From NCBI GenBank assembly GCA_945874895.1, contig CAMCIC010000007.1, positions 62,001 through 126,000 of the forward strand: a stretch of 64,000 nucleotides of DNA. Reading direction: 5' to 3'. Shown here one piece after another: positions 8,640 to 15,822 of the stretch (positions within the stretch are counted from its first letter, which is position 1; every line of letters begins with the position of its first letter). The DNA comes from Akkermansia muciniphila. Its GTDB lineage: Bacteria; Verrucomicrobiota; Verrucomicrobiia; Verrucomicrobiales; Akkermansiaceae. The translations under genes and the position numbers were made by a program. The notes beneath the pieces were generated by a model. It ran no database searches. It was given only the letters and a program-made list of their open reading frames with translations, and was not told the DNA's origin.

Positions 8640-9113
8640 ATGCAACCCCCAGCGAAAACCATTCTCTTTGTCTGCATGGGCAACATCTGCCGATCGCCGG
8701 CCGCTGAGATCATTTTCCATCATTATGTGCAAGAGGCAGGGCGTAGCGCGGAGTTTCTCATTGATTCCGCCGGCACCATCGGTCTGCATCAGGGCAATCC
8801 TCCCGACCATCGCATGCGCCATCATTTGATCCAGCGTGGTTATGAAGTGTTCGGGACCTCGCGTAAAATCACACCCGCCGACCTGAAGCAATTCGATCTC
8901 ATACTCGTCATGGACGAGGAAAACGAGCGGAACGTCAAAGCTCTGGATCCATTGGGGCAGCATTCGAGCAAAATCCGCTATCTGACCGAATATGCCACTC
9001 AGCATCATATAGGCAAAGTGCCCGACCCCTATTACGGCGATGCATCGGGATTCGCACAAGTCATCGACCTCATCGAAGATTCCTGCAGCGGATTGCTCCG
9101 CACCTTATCATGA
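8640..9113 (+). CDS. Low-molecular-weight protein tyrosine phosphatase
   Basis: A 157-residue protein that begins MQPPAKTILFVCMGNICRSP. The P-loop CMGNICRS matches the C-x5-R-S active site with the nucleophilic Cys, and the general acid Asp sits in VPDPYYGD near the C-terminus. These are exactly the two hallmarks of the family. LMW-PTPs dephosphorylate bacterial tyrosine kinases (Wzb/Wzc-type exopolysaccharide control) or arginine-phosphorylated proteins. No kinase gene lies in the window. The stop overlaps the next start (ATGA), so it is cotranscribed with the NlpC/P60 lipoprotein gene. The frame is open further upstream to 7722, but that part is antisense to the previous gene and is not used. 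Confidence 0.93.
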   Translation: MQPPAKTILFVCMGNICRSPAAEIIFHHYVQEAGRSAEFLIDSAGTIGLHQGNPPDHRMRHHLIQRGYEVFGTSRKITPADLKQFDLILVMDEENERNVKALDPLGQHSSKIRYLTEYATQHHIGKVPDPYYGDASGFAQVIDLIEDSCSGLLRTLS

Positions 9114-9844
9114 AACACCAAGTTCTTTCGCTACTAGCGGGTGCATTGATCGGCTTATTTTTGAACCAATGCTCGTTGCCGTCGCGATCCGCTCCGAGAA
9201 TTCCGGGTCCGGCGGGCAAAGTTCACGCCAAAGATAGTTTGGCCATCGCCCATGCCTATGCGAGTATGAAGTGGATGCCCCGATCGACTCATGTCCGGCA
9301 TGGACATGATAAGGACGGCATCGAAATTCATACACCAGATCAAACTTTGCCAGATTATGGATACTCGCATGGCTACTGGTGCCCCGATATCATGCAAACT
9401 GGAATGCCCTACCAATGGGGGGGATTCGCTACACCTCGTAGCTTTATTCGCAGGATGGAGTGCGGTGACGCAGCGGGCGACATCGCTACTCCCAGCAAAC
9501 GCATCGGGGGCGATGCTCTTGTCAGCAAAGAAGCCACGGGCATCGACTGCTCAGGATTCATCTCACGCTGCTGGCGCTTGAACCGCTCATATTCCACCGC
9601 CCAGCTTCCCGCGATCAGTCACTCCATCTCATGGGGGCAACTTTTGCCGGGCGATATTTTGATCAACGACAGGCATGTCTTGCTATTTGCCGGATGGAAA
9701 AATCCAGGATCAATCATCCTCGCCTACGAGGCCGGTCCCTTTCCCGCATGGAAAGTTTCAGCCCATGCGATGGCAACAGAAACTCTGATCCGCCAAAACT
9801 ACGAGCCTCGCCGCTATCTTCACATGATCCACCAAACACCATGA
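9110..9844 (+). CDS. NlpC/P60-like cysteine peptidase lipoprotein
   Basis: A 244-residue protein with a lipoprotein signal ending LFLNQCS (lipobox Cys about residue 22). The C-terminal half carries the NlpC/P60 core: GIDCSGFISRCW with the catalytic Cys, then LLPGDILINDRHVLLFAGW with the catalytic His. Such enzymes hydrolyse cell-wall peptides, usually gamma-D-Glu-meso-DAP bonds, though some act on other amide bonds. The region between the lipobox and the core has an unusual Trp/His-rich stretch (YGYSHGYWCPDIM) of unknown use. It is coupled by ATGA overlaps to the phosphatase before it and to the small anchored protein after it. Confidence 0.82.
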   Translation: MKHQVLSLLAGALIGLFLNQCSLPSRSAPRIPGPAGKVHAKDSLAIAHAYASMKWMPRSTHVRHGHDKDGIEIHTPDQTLPDYGYSHGYWCPDIMQTGMPYQWGGFATPRSFIRRMECGDAAGDIATPSKRIGGDALVSKEATGIDCSGFISRCWRLNRSYSTAQLPAISHSISWGQLLPGDILINDRHVLLFAGWKNPGSIILAYEAGPFPAWKVSAHAMATETLIRQNYEPRRYLHMIHQTP

Positions 9845-10329
9845 AATCCATCTACCGCTTCGCGGCTATCGCGCTCATCGTTCTCGGGTTATTTTCTTGG
9901 TGGTACTACCAAACGCCACGGATGCTTGCTCGCAAAATTGACGGCTTGATCTCGACACTGCGCTTCGATCCCAGCACCAGCCGCAGCTCCCGCTTGATCA
10001 AAACTTCCGGGATCCAATCATACTTCGATGAACAAGTCGAAATCACCTCACCCATCGACAACGCCAATGGAAATTTTTCCCCAGAAGATCTTACAAGCGG
10101 CTACAGTTTCCTCACAGAAAATGCGAGGGAAATTAGCATCGAACGGGTCGGCCAGATCTCGTGCGAGCTGGATGGTCCACACGCCACACAACGATTCGAT
10201 TGTAACGCGAAAGTCTCTGTCAGCCGCTGGCTCAAGAATCTGAACGGCCGCTACGAGGTTACTGTCCATTGGAAAAAAACCAACGATGGCTGGAAAATTC
10301 ATAGCACCGATTGGAAAGAAATCCCCTAA
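9841..10329 (+). CDS. Small N-terminally anchored periplasmic protein, unknown function
   Basis: A 162-residue protein: one membrane helix (FAAIALIVLGLFSWWYY) followed by a periplasmic domain. The C-terminal half (YEVTVHWKKTNDGWKIHSTDWKEIP) has alternating strands like NTF2/SnoaL-type cone folds, which often bind ligands without catalysis. That fold is a guess from the pattern only. Its ATG overlaps the stop of the NlpC/P60 gene (ATGA), which makes it the third member of a coupled operon with the tyrosine phosphatase. Confidence 0.75.
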   Translation: MKSIYRFAAIALIVLGLFSWWYYQTPRMLARKIDGLISTLRFDPSTSRSSRLIKTSGIQSYFDEQVEITSPIDNANGNFSPEDLTSGYSFLTENAREISIERVGQISCELDGPHATQRFDCNAKVSVSRWLKNLNGRYEVTVHWKKTNDGWKIHSTDWKEIP

Positions 10330-10398
10330 TTCTACTTGCCGAATGAAAATTTTCTGTAACAACATTCGTAGCAGTTATTATCCCTTTTTGAAATTAAT

Positions 10399-11784
10399 AT
10401 GAACCAAGACTCCCACCAACCGACTCATCGCCGCAATTTCCTGAAAACTCTCGGTGGTATCAGTGCCGGAGTGGCCGCTCTGCCCAGCCTTTTGGAGGCA
10501 CAGAGCGTTTCCTCCCGTCCCAATCTATCGAAATACATGGGCGATTTCGCCGCACCGAAGTTGGACAAAGTCAAGGTAGCCATCATCGGTGTCGGCGCAC
10601 GCGGGTCAGGTCATATCTCTCAATTGGCAACCATCGAGGGAGTGGAAGTCGTGGGCATTTGTGATCTGAATGAAAACCGCGCCAAGGGTTCGGAAAAGAA
10701 TGTCACCGCTAAAGGTCATAGCCCCAAAGTGTATTTCGGGGATGAAAACGCTTGGCAAAAAATGCTCGCTGAGGCCAAGCCAGATGCCGTTTTTATCGCC
10801 ACCCCTTGGCAGCTCCACGGACCACAAGCCGTGGCCGCCATGAAGGCGGGAGCTCATGCTTTCGTTGAAATCCCCATCGCTCTCAGCATCAAGGAGATGT
10901 GGGATATTGTCGACACCTCAGAGGCGACCGGACGTCACTGCATGCTCATGGAAAACGTCAACTATGGTCGTGAAGAGTTGCTTTATTTGAACATGGTTCG
11001 CCAGGGAGTGATCGGCGAATTGCTGCACGGCGAGGCCGCTTACATCCATGAACTGCGCGGACAAATGAACGGTGGCAACAGCACCGGTTCTTGGCGCACG
11101 CTTCACTATGCCAACCGCAATGGCAACCTCTATCCTTGCCACGGCCTCGGTCCCGTAGCGCAATACATGAGCTTAGCCCGTGGTGAAGACAATTTCCGCC
11201 GCATCGTTTCCTTTTCTTCACCCGCTCGAGGCCGCAAACTCTGGGCGGAAAAATCCACCAACCTCACCAAGCCCGAGTTCAAAACCCTCGATTACCAGTG
11301 CGGAGACATCAACACCTCCATCATCAAAACGACGATCGGTCGCACGATCATGGTTCAGTGGGATGAAACATCACCTCGCCCCTACAGTCGTCATAACTTG
11401 ATCCAAGGCACCAAGGGAACGCTCAAAGGCTTCCCCAATGCCATGGCGATCGAGGGCATGACGAAGAGCTATCACGAATGGACCAACTCAGAGGAATTCA
11501 ACGCGATCGCCGAAAAATACGAGCACCCCTTGTTCAAACGCATGGGAGAACTCGCCAAAAAAATGGGTGGCCACGGCGGAATGGACTTCCTGATGCTCTA
11601 CCGCATCATCGAATGCCTGCGCAACGGTCTGCCGCTCGATCAGAATGTCTACGAAGGTTGCTTCTGGTCGTCCGTCGCTCCGTTGAGTGAAAAATCGCTC
11701 AAGGCAGATGGCATGCCACAGGATTTCCCTGACTTCACCCGCGGCAACTGGAAGACCACAAAGCCCCTTGGCATCATTTCGTGA
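10399..11784 (+). CDS. Tat-exported Gfo/Idh/MocA protein, GH109-like (alpha-N-acetylgalactosaminidase family)
   Basis: A 461-residue protein with a twin-arginine signal (HRRNFLKTLGG, Arg11-Arg12) followed by an Ala/Gly-rich stretch. A Rossmann NAD site is at VAIIGVGARGSGH (about 60-72). The family pattern NYGREELLYLNMVRQGVIGE (188 on) and NGNLYPCHGLGPVAQYM (241 on) is that of GH109 proteins, which cleave alpha-GalNAc with a tightly bound NAD+ by an oxidation-elimination route. The His in CHGLGP corresponds to a catalytic His of the family. Export by Tat fits folding with the cofactor in the cytoplasm. Whether it acts on GalNAc or on another sugar cannot be decided from sequence. Confidence 0.82.
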   Translation: MNQDSHQPTHRRNFLKTLGGISAGVAALPSLLEAQSVSSRPNLSKYMGDFAAPKLDKVKVAIIGVGARGSGHISQLATIEGVEVVGICDLNENRAKGSEKNVTAKGHSPKVYFGDENAWQKMLAEAKPDAVFIATPWQLHGPQAVAAMKAGAHAFVEIPIALSIKEMWDIVDTSEATGRHCMLMENVNYGREELLYLNMVRQGVIGELLHGEAAYIHELRGQMNGGNSTGSWRTLHYANRNGNLYPCHGLGPVAQYMSLARGEDNFRRIVSFSSPARGRKLWAEKSTNLTKPEFKTLDYQCGDINTSIIKTTIGRTIMVQWDETSPRPYSRHNLIQGTKGTLKGFPNAMAIEGMTKSYHEWTNSEEFNAIAEKYEHPLFKRMGELAKKMGGHGGMDFLMLYRIIECLRNGLPLDQNVYEGCFWSSVAPLSEKSLKADGMPQDFPDFTRGNWKTTKPLGIIS

Positions 11785-11819
11785 AGCACTGAGTTTGATC
11801 TCGTTGTCCTCCTACTTCC

Positions 11820-11853
11820 AGCGCTGTTGAGACTCAACAGCGCTGTTGTTTTT
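11820..11853 (+). terminator. Intrinsic terminator after the GH109-like gene
   Basis: AGCGCTGTTGA (11820-11830) pairs with TCAACAGCGCT (11834-11844) across a 3-base loop and is followed by GTTGTTTTT. The perfect 11-bp stem sits 36 bases past the stop. It may also serve the convergent operon ending at 11967. Confidence 0.85.
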
Positions 11854-11966
11854 GAGGTGGGTCCCGATTGCTGCCATGATCATCGACCAAGGCATACCGA
11901 ACCTGCCGATTGAGGCGAAAGCGTGATTTGAGGAGGAATCATGCCGTGAGGAGCTGTTCGCGAACC

Positions 11967-13109
11967 TTACGGAACATCAACCCAAGCTCCCTTGTGGTGG
12001 GAGTCCCAACTGAGCTCAGCCAGTTGCACGCCTTTGGCACCCTCGCGCAAAGTCCAACGGAAAGGCTCGCCCGCAACCACATGCTTGAGAAACATTTCCC
12101 ATTGAATCTTGAAGGCATTGTCATAAGCCCCCTGATCCGGCACTTCAGTCCAGTTATCGTAGAAATTCAATGGACTATCAATATCCGGATTCCACACGGG
12201 GCGTGGCGTGACACTCTGATGCTGCACCCAGCACTTGCGCAGACCTACGATGGCGGAGCCTCTCGTACCGTCCACCTGCATGGTCAGTAGATCATCGCGG
12301 CGAACTCGCACCACCCAACTGCTGTTGAACTGGCAAATCACGCCGGTATCAGTCTCAAACAAAGCATAAGCGGAATCGTCAGCCGTGCAGGGAAACATTT
12401 CACCGGACTCATGGCGACGTTGTGGGATGTGTGTAGCGGCTTTGCAGAAGACTCGGGTCACATTGCCGAATAAATTATCGATCACATAACGCCAGTGGCA
12501 GTGCATGTCGACGATCATGCCGCCGCCGTCCTCATTGCGATAATTCCAACTCGGGCGCTGGGCGGGTTGTTCCAGATTCTCGCCGGTAAAGACCCAGTAG
12601 CCAAATTCGCCTCGCACGGAGAGAATCTCTCCGAAAAATCCCTGCTCCTTGAGCAACTGGAACTTACGAATACCGGGCAGCCAGAGTTTGTCTTGCACGG
12701 TGCCGTTTTTCACGCCGGCTTTTTCCGCCACCTCAGCGATGCGATAAGCTTCATCAGCTTTGACCGCAGTGGGCTTCTCGCAGTAGATGTGCTTGCCCGC
12801 AGCGATGGCACGCTCCAAGAAAGGGATACGGTGTGGAGTGCCACTGGCATCAAAAAAGATTTCGTAATAGGGATCGGCTAATACGGCATCAAGATCCGTC
12901 GTATATTTCTCCACACCATGCTTCGCAGCAAGTTGTTGAAGTTTGTCGGCATTGCGCCCGGTGAGAATCGGATCTGGCATGATTCGTTCATCACCGCAGA
13001 CGAGACCTCCTTGCTGACGAATCGCGAGAATGGAGCGCACGAGGTGCTGATTGGTGCCCATGCGTCCTGTGACGCCGTTCATGATGATGCCGATGTTGCG
13101 TATTTTCAT
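11967..13109 (-). CDS. Gfo/Idh/MocA-family oxidoreductase
   Basis: A 380-residue cytoplasmic dehydrogenase with no signal peptide. The N-terminal Rossmann fold begins IRNIGIIMNGVTGRMGTNQH, an unusual nucleotide-binding loop with an inserted Asn-Gly. The family EKP motif is at HIYCEKPTAVKADEA. The C-terminal domain has GGGMIVDMHCHWRYVID, in the position of the catalytic Asp/His region. Family members oxidise or reduce sugar hydroxyls with NAD(P). It is the last gene of a minus-strand operon, 6 bases after the isomerase gene, so it probably works on the same sugar as the isomerase and the aldolase-like protein. Confidence 0.85.
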   Translation of the reverse strand: MKIRNIGIIMNGVTGRMGTNQHLVRSILAIRQQGGLVCGDERIMPDPILTGRNADKLQQLAAKHGVEKYTTDLDAVLADPYYEIFFDASGTPHRIPFLERAIAAGKHIYCEKPTAVKADEAYRIAEVAEKAGVKNGTVQDKLWLPGIRKFQLLKEQGFFGEILSVRGEFGYWVFTGENLEQPAQRPSWNYRNEDGGGMIVDMHCHWRYVIDNLFGNVTRVFCKAATHIPQRRHESGEMFPCTADDSAYALFETDTGVICQFNSSWVVRVRRDDLLTMQVDGTRGSAIVGLRKCWVQHQSVTPRPVWNPDIDSPLNFYDNWTEVPDQGAYDNAFKIQWEMFLKHVVAGEPFRWTLREGAKGVQLAELSWDSHHKGAWVDVP

Positions 13110-13115
13110 AAAGTT

Positions 13116-13946
13116 TCAGTCAAGGTAGGGATTTTGCAGTGGCTGCAAGCTAGCAGCGATTTTTTTGAGAAATTCGTCCTGGTCCTCTGCCCAGTAGCGG
13201 TTGGAGAAAATCTCCACCTCGGTCATGCCAGCAAATCCAGCATCTCGCACCCAGGTATCGATGACGCCCACGTTCGCCACGCCCTCTCCCGGCAAGCCGC
13301 GGTCTAACAAAACATGACTCATGTCAGGCTTAAAATCACAGACATGAAACGCGAAAAGATGGCCTTCATCGGCACAGCGATCGATCTGCTCCTGCAGGTC
13401 CAGTTCCCACCAAACGTGAAAGACGTCCACAGCGATGCCAACCAGCGGATGGGACAGACGCTCTACCATGTCGTTCGCATCTCTCAAACTGCAGACTGCA
13501 GAGCGGTCCCCCGCATACATGGGATGCAATGGCTCCACAGCGAGGCGGATGCCGGCGGCCTCGGCGTAGGGAAGGATCTCCTCTAGGCCTTGTTCAATCT
13601 GCAAAAAATTATCAGAAGGAATTTGACCAGGAGTGGCGCCGCAAACGAGAACGATCATCGGCAAGCCCAGCGCCTCCGCTTCGTCAATCGCCTTACGATT
13701 TTCCAAAATGGCTGCATTGCGCTGTTCGCTCGTCTTCCCGGTGAAAAATCCTCCACGCACCAGCGATACCCCTGCCAATCCGGCATCAGACATTTTTTTC
13801 CGCACTCGGCCTAAGTCCTGCCCCGCAACCGTCTCACGCCACACGGAAATACCACCGAAACCATGACGGGCGTAACCGTCGATGCATTGATCAATGCTCC
13901 AAGGCTTGGTGGTAAAGGTATGAATGGCAGCGTGATGTAGATCCAT
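13116..13946 (-). CDS. Sugar phosphate isomerase/epimerase-like TIM-barrel protein
   Basis: A 276-residue AP-endonuclease-2/xylose-isomerase-type barrel. Candidate metal ligands are seen in AVEPLHPMY (Glu), VDVFHVWWE (Asp and His), FHVCDFK and TEVEIFSNRYW (Glu). Relatives include IolE, hydroxypyruvate isomerase and 3-keto-glycoside lyases, so the reaction could be isomerisation, dehydration or C-O elimination. It sits between the aldolase-like and dehydrogenase genes in one operon. The substrate is not predictable from sequence alone. Confidence 0.85.
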   Translation of the reverse strand: MDLHHAAIHTFTTKPWSIDQCIDGYARHGFGGISVWRETVAGQDLGRVRKKMSDAGLAGVSLVRGGFFTGKTSEQRNAAILENRKAIDEAEALGLPMIVLVCGATPGQIPSDNFLQIEQGLEEILPYAEAAGIRLAVEPLHPMYAGDRSAVCSLRDANDMVERLSHPLVGIAVDVFHVWWELDLQEQIDRCADEGHLFAFHVCDFKPDMSHVLLDRGLPGEGVANVGVIDTWVRDAGFAGMTEVEIFSNRYWAEDQDEFLKKIAASLQPLQNPYLD

Positions 13947-14001
13947 GGCAGCAAGAAATAACAGTCGTGAAAATCAACTCATTTTTCATGTTTGGTGCGA
14001 G

Positions 14002-15009
14002 TTACCCGACATGGTAACCGAGTCGCAACGCGCAGTCCCTCATGATACCAGCCTCCCAATCGGGACGTCGTGGGCAGAGAGGATGGGGCTCGGAAGAAGG
14101 AATCCGCCCCAGCAAATGCTGGAATACTGCACAACTGTGCTTGTAGGCAGGCACCGCAGCACGGAAACCGACATTCCCCAAGTATTGCAGAGCATCATTC
14201 AGTTCATCGTAGCGCTCATCTCCGCTTTCCCAGTAAGCATCGCGCTCCGCAAATTTTTCTGGGCAAAATGCGGCCAAGCCTAACAGATAATCAGAGCCAT
14301 ACTCGACCATGTCTATGCCCAGGTCATTTCCAGTGAAGACCATGAACTCGGGGCGCACTTCATCGCGAATTTGCAGACGACGCAATTCCTGACCGCGATC
14401 GAGCGAAGAATGCTTCATGCCTTTCAAAGCGGGAATTTGCATCAATCCGCGCACGGTTTCTTCACAGAAAATCATCCCATTCGGAGCAAACATCCGACCG
14501 AGTTCAAAGCCAAAGACCGACTCGTATCCCTCGCATACTTTTGCATAGAGATCCACGATCTGCTTGGGCGACCAATCGTGAAAACGCGTTGTCTGAAAAA
14601 GAATGGGTGTGCCTCCATAGCTGACAATTTCATCCATCTCGCGACGATACAGATCGATCAGATCGCCCTCTTTTCCCTCCACAAAAGCACCTGCCGTGAA
14701 ATCACGGCGACCGGCAATGACCTCCTGCGTCCAACGCAAGACCTGTGTGCGCTCGGCTGCCGTAATGTAGTTGGCATATCCAGTGTCCATATTGACCGCA
14801 CAACCAAGCCCCGCATTCGTCGTCCGTTCTACTGCCTCACAAAATGCCTTGCCCGCTATGCTCCCATCCTGTTCAAAAGGCAGCAAACAAGCGGCGTAGC
14901 CGGTAATTTTCCGACGAAACTTTTTGGCGTGGTGACGATCTTCCAAAGACATGGTGAATCCATGCCACTGGATTTCCTCCGAGGCAAGTCCAGACTCTGC
15001 CATAATCAC
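14002..15009 (-). CDS. Dihydrodipicolinate synthase (DapA)/N-acetylneuraminate lyase superfamily aldolase
   Basis: A 335-residue class I aldolase-like barrel. ALKGMKHSS holds the Lys (about 199) that should form the Schiff base, in the position of the DapA G-x-K-x-S/D motif. TGYAACLLPFEQDGSI is the typical first strand with the pyruvate-binding region. The second family Tyr motif is altered (YGGTPILFQTT instead of a Y-Y-N-x-P loop), so it is not a canonical lysine-pathway DapA. In this operon a 2-keto-3-deoxy-sugar-acid aldolase or dehydratase role is the reasonable inference. Its start (ATG 15009, or 15003) lies 9 bases after the RDD gene. Confidence 0.82.
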   Translation of the reverse strand: MIMAESGLASEEIQWHGFTMSLEDRHHAKKFRRKITGYAACLLPFEQDGSIAGKAFCEAVERTTNAGLGCAVNMDTGYANYITAAERTQVLRWTQEVIAGRRDFTAGAFVEGKEGDLIDLYRREMDEIVSYGGTPILFQTTRFHDWSPKQIVDLYAKVCEGYESVFGFELGRMFAPNGMIFCEETVRGLMQIPALKGMKHSSLDRGQELRRLQIRDEVRPEFMVFTGNDLGIDMVEYGSDYLLGLAAFCPEKFAERDAYWESGDERYDELNDALQYLGNVGFRAAVPAYKHSCAVFQHLLGRIPSSEPHPLCPRRPDWEAGIMRDCALRLGYHVG

Positions 15010-15018
15010 TCATCAATT

Positions 15019-15741
15019 TCAGCGTTTTTCCTGCAGCCAATGCGCGATCGCCGATAGCGCTGACACTCCCTCCTCGCCCTTCTTTCCCGTAATCTCAAAC
15101 AAATGATCCGCGATTTCGCGTCGTCGCTGATCCGACCAGAAAACCGAGCGCTCGCGAAAGGTCACGATGGCCCTGCTCTCCTCAGGCCGCAAGGATACCG
15201 TAGGGCGCTGTGCTTTCAGCGGCGGCGGACCAGAACTTTCCGGCACCACCTCGCTGCGCTCATAGACCACCACCGTTCCTGCAGCAAGATCACCCAAGCG
15301 TTGAAAACGCTTTGTTGCTAAGCAACTCACCACACCCGGCAAGCCCCAGAACGGTGGATGGATGTCGACCACACGCAGGAAATTACGCACGATAGACTGT
15401 GACCATGTGATCGGAGCGCCGGATGGCTGAATCACACGCAAACCACAAATTTTCTTGCCCAAGCTAGCTCCCCACCCACTCACTTCGAAAATCACGGGAT
15501 ACCACCATGACATCAGAAAGCCCGACAACATCATCACCCCTGTCACCACATGCTCACCCGTCATCCATCCCGCTATGCTCAAAAACAGACCTAACAAAAA
15601 AAGTGTGAGCATGATCACGAGCATATCGATGAACCAAGCCAATCCTCTCAATAGAGGGCCAGCGATACGGAGCCGGATCTCCACTCCTTCCACCAACTCG
15701 ATCGATTGTAAGGTATCTAGTTTATGGTGCTCGCGCATCAT
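15019..15741 (-). CDS. RDD-family integral membrane protein
   Basis: About 240 residues from ATG 15741. RLRIAGPLLRGLAWFIDMLV contains the Arg/Asp signature of the RDD family, followed by membrane segments (about 45-65 and 75-100 from this start), GASLGKKICGLRVI, and RNFLRVVDI with a further family Arg-Asp arrangement. The C-terminal third is soluble and charged. RDD proteins are small membrane proteins, some implicated in ion exchange or transport, and mostly without assigned function. The frame is open to 15819, but family members begin close to the HKLDTLQSIELVEGVEIRLR segment, so the shorter start is favoured. It is the first gene of the aldolase/isomerase/dehydrogenase operon and divergent from mfd. 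Confidence 0.75.
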   Translation of the reverse strand: MMREHHKLDTLQSIELVEGVEIRLRIAGPLLRGLAWFIDMLVIMLTLFLLGLFLSIAGWMTGEHVVTGVMMLSGFLMSWWYPVIFEVSGWGASLGKKICGLRVIQPSGAPITWSQSIVRNFLRVVDIHPPFWGLPGVVSCLATKRFQRLGDLAAGTVVVYERSEVVPESSGPPPLKAQRPTVSLRPEESRAIVTFRERSVFWSDQRRREIADHLFEITGKKGEEGVSALSAIAHWLQEKR

Positions 15742-15822
15742 CGCGATTACGCTACGCCGAGGATTCTTGAGTGAAAAGAAAATACGCTTCGCGATTGCGT
15801 CGAAACGGCGTATCGTCATGGC

